Shown: piece after piece, positions 6,722-15,537 of the stretch
Numbering within the stretch: the first letter of the stretch is position 1
Layout of the letters: every line of letters begins with the position of its first letter
From: Bacteroidaceae bacterium
Lineage (GTDB): Bacteria > Bacteroidota > Bacteroidia > Bacteroidales > Bacteroidaceae
Reading direction: 5' to 3'
DNA: 54,030 bases
NCBI GenBank assembly: GCA_017649485.1
Contig: JAGCGS010000023.1
Coordinates: 1-54,030 of the forward strand
Program-made: the position numbers and the translations under genes
The notes under the pieces: model-generated
What the model saw: only the letters and a program-made list of their open reading frames with translations
The model's database searches: none
What the model was told of the DNA's origin: nothing

Positions 6722-9700
6722 ATGATGATAAAAAGAATCTTTCCTGTAGCTGCCGCATTGCTAATGGCTTTTTCGTGCAGTGCACCACAGGACTCTTTAG
6801 AAGAACTGCAGCAAGGATGGGAGAATCCACCTATGAGTGCCCGCAACCGAGTGTGGTGGCACTGGATGAATGGCAACATCACGAAAGAAGGTATCTTGAA
6901 AGACCTACAATGGATGAAAGATACCCGTCAGGGTGGAGTGCATAACTTTGATGCCGCACTGGGTACCCCCACTATTGTAGATAAGCGACTGATCTACATG
7001 GATGATGGGTGGCAGGATGCTTTTGCCTACGCAGTGAAAGTGGCTGATTCTCTGGGACTGGAGTTTACTGTGGCATCGGCTCCAGGTTGGAGCTCTACAG
7101 GAGGTCCGTGGGTGAGCGAAAAGGATGCTATGAAGAAGTTGGTGTGGAGCGAGACTTTCGCATCAGGTAATGTTGATGCAACCCTTCCTGAGCCTCCGCA
7201 TACTACTGGCGCATTCCTTGACGGTGCCCCTGCTGGTCGTGGAACAGCTGGTTCTAATTATGAATACTACGAAGACATTGCCGTGCTGGCGGTAAAGCAA
7301 CCCGTTGACCGCCAGAACGCATCAGCATTAGGTGCTAAGGTATCATCCAGCGGTGGCAACTTCTCTCTTGAGCAACTCACCAACGGAAGCGTTGCTGATG
7401 CTGTGATGCTGCCTCGTGACGACAAGGCGGGCTTTGCCTGGATTCAGTACGAATTTCCAGCACCAGTGACCGTGAAGTCGCTGAAAATGGTAGGTGCTGG
7501 CGGTGGACCAGCAAGTACGCAGTTGGAGGCCAGCGATGATGGCAAGACATTTACGCATGTGTGCGACATAAGAGGTGGCGGTGTGGCTCAGGTCACCATG
7601 ACTGTTCCTTCCACTACAGCCAAGTATTTCCGTGTAAAGGTGGCTAACCCACGAGCTGCAGGCGGTGGTTTCTTCGGAATGGGCGGTGGTCCGTCTGCTC
7701 CTCCAGCAGGCACTATGATTGCCGAGCTGGAGCTTTATCCTTATTCAAGGGTACATCGCTTTGAGGACAAGGCGGCATTCTCATCAACCTCCAGCTTGAC
7801 CTCTATGCCTACTGTGGCTGATGCTGGCGAGGCCTTCCCTACTACTGATGATGTGGTGGATGTAACTGATTTCTACAAGAACGGAAAACTGACTTGGAAT
7901 GCTCCTGAGGGCAATTGGAAAATCATCCGCTTTGGATGGTCGCTCACAGGCAAGCAGAACCACCCTGCCCCACTCGAGGCTACAGGTCTGGAAGTGGACA
8001 AGTTGGATCCTGAGGCTTGGACAAGGTATTTCCATACCTATTTCGATATGTATAAGAAGGCTGCTGGTGGGCTGATGGGGCAGCAAGGTGTGCAATATGT
8101 GTTGACCGACAGCTATGAGGCTGAGTGTGAGACCTGGACACCTGCTATGTTCCAAGAGTTTAATACCCGTAGGGGGTACGACCTCAAAACATGGTTGCCC
8201 GTACTTTCTGGTGAGATTATTGGTTCGCCCAAGGAAAGTGATGCTTTCCTCTTCGACTGGCGTACTACAATTGGCGAGCTGATAGCCGACAACTATACCC
8301 TGCTTTCCAAGATAGCGAAAGAAGAATATGGCATGAAGGGCCGTTATACCGAAAGTCATGAAGGCGGACGTGCCTATGTGGGTGATGGCATGGATCTTAA
8401 AGCTACGGCTGAGGTACCGATGAGTGCCATGTGGGTAACTGCTCCGTGGGTGCCTGTAGGGCCTGACGGTCAGCCAGACATGAGTGTTTATGATGCCGAC
8501 GACAAAGAGTCGGCTTCTGTGGCTCATATCTATGGTCAGAATATTGCTGCGGCAGAGTCGATGACGGCTCCTGGCGGAGGTGGGAAGTCATACTCCTATC
8601 ATCCTGGCAATCTTAAGCATGTGGCCGACCGTGAGCTCTCCAACGGCATCAATCGTTTCGTGATTCATGAGAGTGCCCACCAACCTGATGACGTGCATGT
8701 TCCGGGTATGTCGCTTGGAGGTATTGGGCAATGGTTCAACCGCCACGACAGTTGGGCACCGATGGCTGGTATCTGGGCCGACTATATGTCGCGCAGCAGT
8801 TTCATGCTGCAGGCTGGCTTGAATGTTGCTGACATACTCTACTACTATGGCGAGGATGCCAATGTCACATCTACATTCCAACGCTCACCAAATATTCCTG
8901 CCGGCTATCAGTGGGATTACCTCAATCCTGATGGTCTGCTGAACCATATTAGCTTTGAGAAGGGACAAATGGTATCTACTGGTGGAACTACCTACAAAGT
9001 GCTGTGGATGGACCGCAATATGGAGGTAATGTCTATGCCCGTCCTCAGGAAGATAGCATCATTGGTAAAGGCCGGAGCGTTTGTAGGTGGTGTGCGTCCT
9101 AAGGGTACAGCATCTGTGACCGATGATGAAGCTGAATTTGCTGCTTTGATAGCTGATATTTGGGACAGCGGACGCAAGAATGTGGTGGAAACCAAAGAGT
9201 TGACAGATTTACTTAATGCTGCGGGTGTGGCTACTGATGTGAACATCCCGGCTGGTTATAAGTTCTTGCATCGTACACTGAAAGGTGCTGAGGTTTATTG
9301 GGTGAACAAACCTGCAAAAGATTACCAGACTGTTACCCTTTCATTCCGCGTCAGTGGTTTGAAACCCATGCTGTGGCATCCCGATAGCGGCGTGCAGGAA
9401 GAGGTTTCGTACACCCAGCATGACGGTCGTACCGAAGTGACTCTTGACCTTGTGCCCGACGATGCTGTGTTTGTGGTATTTGCTGGTAAGGCTGAACAAA
9501 CATATACTGTGCCTGCAGAAGTGATGAAGAACGAGACGACTTTGGAAGGCACTTGGACGGTGAAGTTCCAAGAGAAGCGCGGAGCGCCTGCTTCGGCAGT
9601 ATTTGCTGCTCTGGGAAGCTACACTGAAGCTGACGATCCGGGCATCAAGTATTTCTCAGGTATTGCCAACTATACAAAGACCTTTGAAGTGGCACAGGAA

Positions 9701-9994
9701 GGAAAGACAGTGCTTGACCTGGGACGTGTGGCCGATCTGGCTGAGGTATATGTAAATGGCCAGTACTGCGGTGCTGTTTGGAAAGAGCCTTACAGGTTGG
9801 ATATATCACAAGCAGTGAAACCGGGTGAAAACTCTCTTGAAGTAAAGGTTGCCAATGTATGGGTGAATCGCCTGATAGGTGACGAACAGCCTGGTGCTAC
9901 CCGTATCGGTTGGACCGATGCGCAAGGATTCAACGGCAATGAACCGTTATTGCCTGCAGGATTATTAGGTCCTGTAAAATTGGTTAATTATTAA
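6722..9994 (+). CDS. GH106-like glycoside hydrolase, putative alpha-L-rhamnosidase
   Basis: This large 1090-residue protein has a lipoprotein signal (LLMAFSC, Cys19). Its N-terminal part contains NRVWWHWMNGNITKEGI and GLEFTVASAPGWSSTGGPW, typical of the GH106 alpha-L-rhamnosidase family. A beta-sandwich insertion at about 215-340 (SSGGNFSLEQLTNGSVADAV) resembles a discoidin-type carbohydrate-binding module. The C-terminus at about 985-1090 is a galactose-binding-like jelly roll (LAEVYVNGQYCGAVWKEPY). GH106 enzymes remove rhamnose from pectin side chains and related glycans. It lies between an esterase-like lipoprotein and a metallo-hydrolase. The exact linkage specificity cannot be read here, so 'rhamnosidase' is a family-level call. 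Confidence 0.85.
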   Translation: MMIKRIFPVAAALLMAFSCSAPQDSLEELQQGWENPPMSARNRVWWHWMNGNITKEGILKDLQWMKDTRQGGVHNFDAALGTPTIVDKRLIYMDDGWQDAFAYAVKVADSLGLEFTVASAPGWSSTGGPWVSEKDAMKKLVWSETFASGNVDATLPEPPHTTGAFLDGAPAGRGTAGSNYEYYEDIAVLAVKQPVDRQNASALGAKVSSSGGNFSLEQLTNGSVADAVMLPRDDKAGFAWIQYEFPAPVTVKSLKMVGAGGGPASTQLEASDDGKTFTHVCDIRGGGVAQVTMTVPSTTAKYFRVKVANPRAAGGGFFGMGGGPSAPPAGTMIAELELYPYSRVHRFEDKAAFSSTSSLTSMPTVADAGEAFPTTDDVVDVTDFYKNGKLTWNAPEGNWKIIRFGWSLTGKQNHPAPLEATGLEVDKLDPEAWTRYFHTYFDMYKKAAGGLMGQQGVQYVLTDSYEAECETWTPAMFQEFNTRRGYDLKTWLPVLSGEIIGSPKESDAFLFDWRTTIGELIADNYTLLSKIAKEEYGMKGRYTESHEGGRAYVGDGMDLKATAEVPMSAMWVTAPWVPVGPDGQPDMSVYDADDKESASVAHIYGQNIAAAESMTAPGGGGKSYSYHPGNLKHVADRELSNGINRFVIHESAHQPDDVHVPGMSLGGIGQWFNRHDSWAPMAGIWADYMSRSSFMLQAGLNVADILYYYGEDANVTSTFQRSPNIPAGYQWDYLNPDGLLNHISFEKGQMVSTGGTTYKVLWMDRNMEVMSMPVLRKIASLVKAGAFVGGVRPKGTASVTDDEAEFAALIADIWDSGRKNVVETKELTDLLNAAGVATDVNIPAGYKFLHRTLKGAEVYWVNKPAKDYQTVTLSFRVSGLKPMLWHPDSGVQEEVSYTQHDGRTEVTLDLVPDDAVFVVFAGKAEQTYTVPAEVMKNETTLEGTWTVKFQEKRGAPASAVFAALGSYTEADDPGIKYFSGIANYTKTFEVAQEGKTVLDLGRVADLAEVYVNGQYCGAVWKEPYRLDISQAVKPGENSLEVKVANVWVNRLIGDEQPGATRIGWTDAQGFNGNEPLLPAGLLGPVKLVNY

Positions 9995-10015
9995 TATTGA
10001 ATACATATTAATTGC

Positions 10016-10023
10016 TATCTTTG
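10016..10023 (+). promoter_or_regulatory. -7 box upstream of the Tat-exported metallo-hydrolase gene
   Basis: TATCTTTG lies 13 bp before the ATG at 10037 and 37 bp before the in-frame ATG at 10061. The short distance to the first ATG slightly favours the second as the real start. No clear -33 TTTG is seen. Confidence 0.5.
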
Positions 10024-10036
10024 CAGTAAATCTATA

Positions 10037-10978
10037 ATGAAAAACAAAATTAATACTAATATGAAAACAGGTAGAAGAAACGTACTGAAGATGATGGGAC
10101 TGGGTGCCGCAAGCATGGCATTTGCCCCATTTGTAAAAGCTTCTGATGTATTGGACGAGGCCACCATGAATAAGTTGACAAATACTCCGCAAACTCCGCA
10201 AGGTATGCCACAGCTTAAATACAATGAGCCTGTGGTGTACGAAGGTCCAGATGTGATAATACGTCGTATTGACGAGCATACATGGGAAGGCAACGGACAC
10301 TTGATGGCTAACGAGAGTATCTATATTATTGAAGGTAACGAGCGCACTTTGTTGATAGATGCCGGTACTAAGATTGACGGTCTGAAGAAGATTGTAGAAG
10401 GCATCACCTCGAAGCCTATTACTTTGGTGGCTACTCATGTTCATCCCGACCATACGGGCAGTGCTATTCATGATTTCGCTGAGATATGGATCAATGCCGG
10501 CGATGAGGTGAATGTGCCTCAATTCATGGCCGACTATAAGGGTAAGGTGAATTATCTGGAAGATGGACAGGTGTTCGACTTGGGAGGTCGCCACATAGAG
10601 GTGATTTTCACCCCAGGACATACTCCTGGCAGTGCTACTTTCTTTGAAATGGACGGCAGGAAATGGGGATATAGTGGCGATGCCTTTGGTTCAGGTAATC
10701 TGCTGCTTACCACCAACTTCTCAACTTTGATAGCTACCACCACTCGCATAGAGACCTACATGAAGCGCCACAACATCGAGAAGATGTATCCGGGACACTA
10801 TAATGGTATGAATCCTGAGACTCAACAGCGCATCAGCGACCTGAAGAAGATGTCGGAAGAGATGATTGCAGGTACTCGCAAGGGTGGCGAGAATGAGCAG
10901 AACATGATGGGATTGAATGGTTTTATCCGCGACTATGGTGTAAATATCCGCTATCGTGACCCACAAGGGGTTAAATGA
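10037..10978 (+). CDS. Tat-exported MBL-fold metallo-hydrolase
   Basis: The 313-residue protein carries a twin-arginine signal (TGRRNVLKMMGLGAASMAFA), so it is probably folded, and perhaps metal-loaded, before export. The metallo-beta-lactamase motifs are complete: THVHPDHTG (His134, His136, Asp138, His139), GHTPGS (His195), SGDAF (Asp215) and a late PGH. It belongs to the broad glyoxalase II/lactonase-like class of MBL hydrolases, and the substrate is unknown. The listed start is the longest ATG. The ATG at 10061 (MKTGRRN) leaves an intact Tat motif and fits the promoter spacing better. It lies in a run of exported hydrolases between GH106 and a carboxylesterase. Confidence 0.85.
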   Translation: MKNKINTNMKTGRRNVLKMMGLGAASMAFAPFVKASDVLDEATMNKLTNTPQTPQGMPQLKYNEPVVYEGPDVIIRRIDEHTWEGNGHLMANESIYIIEGNERTLLIDAGTKIDGLKKIVEGITSKPITLVATHVHPDHTGSAIHDFAEIWINAGDEVNVPQFMADYKGKVNYLEDGQVFDLGGRHIEVIFTPGHTPGSATFFEMDGRKWGYSGDAFGSGNLLLTTNFSTLIATTTRIETYMKRHNIEKMYPGHYNGMNPETQQRISDLKKMSEEMIAGTRKGGENEQNMMGLNGFIRDYGVNIRYRDPQGVK

Positions 10979-11086
10979 TTATTGAGCTTCGCTCCTATTC
11001 TGTCGCTACTCGGCATAGCTGATGCAAGCACCGCTCTGCCCTCACTGCTCCAGAAAGTGAACTTTGAACATTAAACTTTGACGTTT

Positions 11087-12715
11087 ATGAGGAAAATAAT
11101 AACATTTGTTGCTTTGGCATTATTTGCCATCAGCATGAATGCCCAGTTGCTGCATACCACTGTGGCTCAGGGCGAGATAGAAGGTGTGGAACAAAACGGG
11201 ATGGCTCACTATAAGGGTGTCCCATTCGCTACCCCACCCGTTGGTGATTTACGCTGGAAGGCTCCACTGCCTGCACAGAAGTGGCAAGGTGTATATAAGG
11301 CCGACAGCTTTAAGGACAAGCCCTATCAGCAAAGTCAGGGTCCTGCACGTCCTGGTCAGCCAGGCGTGAGTGAGGATTGTCTCTATCTGAATGTGCTTAC
11401 TCCTGCCAAGAGAGCAGGTGAAGGACTGCCTGTGCTGGTGTGGATTCATGGTGGCGGATTCAATACAGGTGCTTCGTGGGAGAACAACGGTGAGAAGTTC
11501 GCACAAGCAGGCATTGTATATGCTGCCATCACCTACCGAACCAATGTATTTGGTTTCCTGTCATTGCCAGAACTGAGTCAGGAGAGCCAGAAAGAGAATG
11601 GTCGTGCCATCAGTGGTAACTATGGACTGATGGACCAAATCATGGCGCTTCAGTGGATTCATGACAACATTGCTGCCTTTGGCGGTGACCCAGAGAAAGT
11701 GACCATCATGGGCGAGAGTGCTGGTGCTATCTCGGTGGCTATGCTTTGTCAGAGTCCGCTGACCAAGGGTCTGTTCCGTGGAGCTATCTCAGAGAGTGGT
11801 GGCAATATGGCACCTGTTGATAATGTGCGCATCGACAACAACTCTATCCGCAATATGGCAGGTAGCGAGAAATACGGCAAGGATTTCATCAACCGTATCG
11901 GCATGGGCAAACTCAAGCTGAAAGACTTGCGCAAGATGGATCCTGAGAAGTTCATGGGTGACCCTATCGCCTTCGGGGCTGGTGGTGCTTTGTGGCCAGT
12001 ATATGACGGCTATGTATTGAAGGGCGACCCCTATCCTATGTACCAACAGGGTGACTATAACGACGTGAACATACTGATGGGTACCAACAGCGACGAGGGT
12101 TCTATGTTTACTGGTTTCTTGGGTGGTTTCAAGCCCGAACAGTATGAACAGGAAATGAAAGAGAGCTTCCCCGATGCTGGTTGGCAACAGAAGTTCCGTG
12201 AGATGTATCCAGGCAAGACCGAACAAGAGGCGTTTGATGCCCACAGCGATATTTTCCGTGAGGCTGCTTTTGCCTGGCCAACTTATGCCTGGGGCAACTT
12301 GCAGAGCAAGAATACTGCTGAAGGAAAAGGCAAAGGTAAAGTGTATATGTTCTTCTTCAACCACGCCAAGCAGAATTTCTTCCGCAACGGACAGAAAACT
12401 AATCGCGAGTACTTGACGATGCATGCTGGCGAGCTGGGTCTGACTTTCGGACAATTAGGTGGTTTCGGCGGTCCTGCCAATCCTTCTGACGAGGCGTTGT
12501 CTCGCTTGGTGATGCAGTATTGGATTAACTTTATCAAGACAGGCGATCCTAACGGTGGCTATCTGCCTTTGTGGCCTGTATATGCCGAGGGCACTGAATG
12601 TGTGATGAACTTCCGAGACGGTGCTTTCCTCACAGGTATTCATAACCTGTCTCAATTGCAGCTTTGGGAGGAATATATGAAGTGGCGTAGAGGGCATAAG
12701 ACTCCATTGAACTGA
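11087..12715 (+). CDS. Secreted type B carboxylesterase
   Basis: The 542-residue protein starts MRKIITFVALALFAISMNAQ, a signal peptide, and should be periplasmic. It shows the type B carboxylesterase layout: YKGVPFATPPVGDLRWK, SEDCLYLNV, the oxyanion-hole motif HGGGF (121-125), and GESAG with the nucleophile Ser211. NSDEGSMF carries the expected acid and MHAGELGLTFG the expected His. Such enzymes cleave carboxylic esters and in gut Bacteroidales often deacylate glycans or plant phenolic esters. I chose the ATG at 11087, because the frame extends only 9 bp further to a TTG at 11078. The neighbouring GH106 and GH3 genes suggest a part in complex carbohydrate breakdown. Confidence 0.9.
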   Translation: MRKIITFVALALFAISMNAQLLHTTVAQGEIEGVEQNGMAHYKGVPFATPPVGDLRWKAPLPAQKWQGVYKADSFKDKPYQQSQGPARPGQPGVSEDCLYLNVLTPAKRAGEGLPVLVWIHGGGFNTGASWENNGEKFAQAGIVYAAITYRTNVFGFLSLPELSQESQKENGRAISGNYGLMDQIMALQWIHDNIAAFGGDPEKVTIMGESAGAISVAMLCQSPLTKGLFRGAISESGGNMAPVDNVRIDNNSIRNMAGSEKYGKDFINRIGMGKLKLKDLRKMDPEKFMGDPIAFGAGGALWPVYDGYVLKGDPYPMYQQGDYNDVNILMGTNSDEGSMFTGFLGGFKPEQYEQEMKESFPDAGWQQKFREMYPGKTEQEAFDAHSDIFREAAFAWPTYAWGNLQSKNTAEGKGKGKVYMFFFNHAKQNFFRNGQKTNREYLTMHAGELGLTFGQLGGFGGPANPSDEALSRLVMQYWINFIKTGDPNGGYLPLWPVYAEGTECVMNFRDGAFLTGIHNLSQLQLWEEYMKWRRGHKTPLN

Positions 12716-12745
12716 TAGCTTTGTGTTGAAAAAAAGTAATTATCC

Positions 12746-12776
12746 TTTGTTTAGCTCACTATTTTTCATATCTTTG
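12746..12776 (+). promoter_or_regulatory. Consensus promoter in front of a pseudogene and GH3
   Basis: TTTG at 12746-12749 and TATCTTTG at 12769-12776 are 19 bp apart, one of the best promoter matches in the window. It stands 30 bp before the first ATG of the decayed metallo-hydrolase and may now supply the GH3 gene at 13125. Confidence 0.7.
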
Positions 12777-12805
12777 CCATATAGTTTTACCTAAAAATGA
12801 ATGAT

Positions 12806-13081
12806 ATGAAAAGGATTTTTACTGCCTATTTGCATATTAGGTTTTAATATGAGCTATGGACAAGGTAATTATGAAACCGATGAGTTCAAGACTTCAAGTG
12901 GGAAGACAGTTAAGTTTCATGCACTGATGCATGCCAGTATCCGTATGGAATACGATGGTAAAGATATTGAAATTGACCCGTAGCTAAAATGCGTGACAGG
13001 ACTGTAGATTACACCGTAATGCCCATAGCAGACTACATATTTGTTACACATGAACATGGTAACCACTACGATGCGAATTGA
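12806..13081 (+). pseudogene. Decayed fragment of an MBL-fold lipoprotein gene
   Basis: This stretch is a broken copy of the gene at 35313-36098. A start MKRIF at 12806 runs into a stop at 12845. A second frame from 12849 encodes GNYETDEFKTSSGKTVKFHA and ALMHASIRMEYDGKDIEIDP, matching the intact protein closely. A one-base deletion near 12978 then shifts the frame, and the third part reads KMRDRTVDY ... DYIFVTHEHGNHYDAN before a stop at 13079. Besides two frame breaks, the metal motif HEHGDH has become HEHGNH and more than half of the protein is missing. It is therefore a pseudogene, although its promoter looks intact. Confidence 0.88.
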
Positions 13082-13124
13082 ACCTTAGTAACTTATAATA
13101 ATAAACTAACTAATTATAATCAAC

Positions 13125-15326
13125 ATGAAGAAGTCATTAATTTTGTTGGCTGCTTGTCTAATAGGAGGGGCAGCTTTCGCTCAACAGACAAATCCGCTTC
13201 TGCAACATGAAACGGAGATTACTGAGATTATTAAAACAATGACGCTGGAAGAGAAGGTGAATATGCTACATGGCAAAAACATGTTCTCATCAGCAGGTAT
13301 TGAACGACTGGGTATTGCCGACATGGAGTATGCCGATGGTCCTTTTGGTATTCGCGAGGAAATGGAGCCTCATTCTTGGATGCCACTGGGATGGGAGACC
13401 GACCGAGCCACCTTCTTCCCAACAGGATCTGCCCTGGCTGCTACTTGGAGCCCAGAGATTGCCTACGAATATGGTAAGGGTATGGCCATCGAGGCAAAGC
13501 TTCGTGGCAAGGATATGATCTTAGGTCCGGCAATGAACATTCAGCGTCTGCCTACTGGAGGTCGTACTTATGAGTACCTGAGCGAAGACCCTATTCTGAG
13601 TGGTGAACTGGCTGTGGGTTACACCTTAGGTTCACAAGACCAGAACGAAGCAGTGTGCCTGAAGCACTTTGCAGTGAACAGCCAGGAAAATATGCGTGGT
13701 TTTGTTAATGTCAACATCTCTGAACGTGCGCTACGTGAGATCTACCTCACTCCGTTTGAGATGGCTGTAAAGAAGGCAAATGCCATGGGTGTGATGGCTG
13801 CTTACAATAAGGTATGGGGTACTTGGTGCTCTGAGAACTTCACCTTACAGGAGACCATCCTTCGCAACGAATGGGGTTTCAAGGGCATGATCATCAGCGA
13901 CTGGGGTGGTACCCACTCTACTGTTGGTGCCGTAACTGGTGGTCTGGAAGTTGAAATGCCTGGCAACACATACATGGGGCAGGCATTGATCGATTCTGTT
14001 AAGACTGGTGCTGTGCCAATGAATGTAATCGATGCGAGAGTACGCAACATCTTGCGTGTACGCCTGGCTATCACTCCTGTGCCTAAGGATGTGGCTAACA
14101 CTAAAGTTACTTCTCAGCCAGAGACTCAGGCCATTGCCTATAAGGTTGCTTCTAAGAGCATCGTGTTGCTGAAGAATGAGGGTGTATTGCCTTTGGCAAG
14201 CAAGGCTAAGACCATTGCTGTGATTGGCGATAATGCTACCCGTACAATGGGTCTTGGCGGTGTAGGCGCTGGTGTGAAGACTCTCTACGAGGTAACTCCA
14301 CTGGAAGGCTTGCAGAAGGCTTTGAAGGGCAAGGCTAAGATTCGCTACGCCCGCGGCTACGAACCTGCTCCTCGTGCTGGATGGGGACAGCAACTCCCAG
14401 AGAACGCTATGGAGGAATATGCTAAGCGCATGGCTACTTTGAAGAAGGAAGCGCTGAAGGCTGTGAAGGGTGCCGACCTGGTGATCTTCGTGGGTGGCAA
14501 CAACCGTGAAGTTGAGACCGAGGGTTCAGACCGTACCTCTATCCAACTGCCATTCCAGCAGGAAGAGCTAATGAAGGCTATTGCTGAGGTTAATCCTAAC
14601 ATCGTGGCAGTGATGGTAGCTGGTGCACCTGTTGATCTGCGTGAGGTGAATAAGATTGCCAAAGGTTTGGTATATAGCTGGTTCAACGGCACAGAAGGTG
14701 GAAACGCATTGGCAGACGTGCTGACGGGTAAGATTGCTCCTTCCGGCAAGTTGCCTTTCACCTTGCCTGTTAAGTTGGATGATTCTCCTGCATACGCTCT
14801 GGGTGTATATCCTCAGCAGGAACAAGGTGGTGGCGACGTATTTGTGAACCTCGTTAACCGTGACCGTTTTGCTGTACGCAAGGCTGATGCAGACTATTCT
14901 GAGGGCATCTTCGTTGGCTATCGTTGGTACACCACCAAAAATGTGAAACCTATGTATCCATTCGGTTATGGCTTATCATACGTTGATTTCAAATATACCA
15001 ACCTGGCTGCTAAGGTAGAGGGTGAAACTATTGAGGTGACCTTCGACTTAGCTAATCAAGGTCAGATGGAAGCAGACGAAGTAACTCAAGTATATATCGC
15101 TCGTCCTGATTCAAAGGTGGAACGTCCTAAGTATGAGTTGAAGGGTTTCAAGCGTGTGGCTGTCAAAGGTGGAGAAACCACCAAGGTTACCATCTCTATT
15201 CCTAAAGATAACCTGCGCCACTGGAATGAGTTCCAGCATGCTTGGAACGTGGAAAATGGCAAGGCTGTGATATACGTGGGCGGTTCATCTGACAACCTGC
15301 CTCTGCAGACGGAGATTACGCTGTAA
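13125..15326 (+). CDS. Glycoside hydrolase family 3 beta-glucosidase-like enzyme
   Basis: The 733-residue protein has a signal peptide (MKKSLILLAACLIGGAAFAQ) and should be periplasmic. The GH3 N-terminal barrel is shown by NIQRLPTGGRTYEYLSEDP, CLKHFAVNSQE and the nucleophile motif ISDWGG (Asp259). The second alpha/beta domain contains GGNNREVETEGSDR, where the acid/base Glu is expected. The C-terminal 110 residues form the fibronectin III-like domain (VTQVYIARPDSKVERPKYEL). GH3 enzymes release terminal beta-linked sugars, most often glucose or xylose; specificity cannot be fixed here. It sits behind the MBL pseudogene, about 345 nt downstream of that pseudogene's promoter, and ends before a strong hairpin at 15475-15516. 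Confidence 0.93.
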   Translation: MKKSLILLAACLIGGAAFAQQTNPLLQHETEITEIIKTMTLEEKVNMLHGKNMFSSAGIERLGIADMEYADGPFGIREEMEPHSWMPLGWETDRATFFPTGSALAATWSPEIAYEYGKGMAIEAKLRGKDMILGPAMNIQRLPTGGRTYEYLSEDPILSGELAVGYTLGSQDQNEAVCLKHFAVNSQENMRGFVNVNISERALREIYLTPFEMAVKKANAMGVMAAYNKVWGTWCSENFTLQETILRNEWGFKGMIISDWGGTHSTVGAVTGGLEVEMPGNTYMGQALIDSVKTGAVPMNVIDARVRNILRVRLAITPVPKDVANTKVTSQPETQAIAYKVASKSIVLLKNEGVLPLASKAKTIAVIGDNATRTMGLGGVGAGVKTLYEVTPLEGLQKALKGKAKIRYARGYEPAPRAGWGQQLPENAMEEYAKRMATLKKEALKAVKGADLVIFVGGNNREVETEGSDRTSIQLPFQQEELMKAIAEVNPNIVAVMVAGAPVDLREVNKIAKGLVYSWFNGTEGGNALADVLTGKIAPSGKLPFTLPVKLDDSPAYALGVYPQQEQGGGDVFVNLVNRDRFAVRKADADYSEGIFVGYRWYTTKNVKPMYPFGYGLSYVDFKYTNLAAKVEGETIEVTFDLANQGQMEADEVTQVYIARPDSKVERPKYELKGFKRVAVKGGETTKVTISIPKDNLRHWNEFQHAWNVENGKAVIYVGGSSDNLPLQTEITL

Positions 15327-15376
15327 GACATCACATACTTAGCAGATAGGACTCAAAAGATGCTTTGCTGAGGGGC

Positions 15377-15435
15377 GAGACATTACTATGTTGAAGCCCC
15401 ACAACATACTAATGTATAGGGTGAGACATTACTAT
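15377..15435. repeat. Short direct repeat between GH3 and the beta-propeller gene
   Basis: The 13-mer GAGACATTACTAT occurs at 15377-15389 and again at 15423-15435, in the noncoding space after the GH3 gene. No function is evident. Confidence 0.4.
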
Positions 15436-15474
15436 CATCTAACGGAGGTCTCGCCATGGGTAGTCGCCTTATAC

Positions 15475-15516
15475 AAGTGCCCCCCGAAAGCAATGATTTA
15501 CTTTCGGGGGGCACTT
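15475..15516. terminator. 16-bp perfect hairpin, probable bidirectional terminator
   Basis: Arms at 15475-15490 and 15501-15516 are perfectly complementary (16 bp, with a run of six C/G) around a 10-nt loop. The hairpin lies between the converging GH3 gene (ending 15326) and the beta-propeller gene (ending 15538). There is no long T-run on either side. Confidence 0.75.
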
Positions 15517-15537
15517 CATTAAAAGTATTATTCTCCG

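Noticed and set aside
7784-8527. A 247-codon open frame on the minus strand inside the GH106 gene
   Set aside because: No recognisable domain, composition typical of a shadow frame, and the plus-strand gene is continuous.
11078-11086. Upstream TTG start for the carboxylesterase
   Set aside because: It adds only three residues before a standard signal peptide; the ATG at 11087 is the natural start.
11789-12454. A 221-codon minus-strand frame inside the carboxylesterase gene
   Set aside because: It overlaps conserved esterase motifs on the other strand and shows no family signature.
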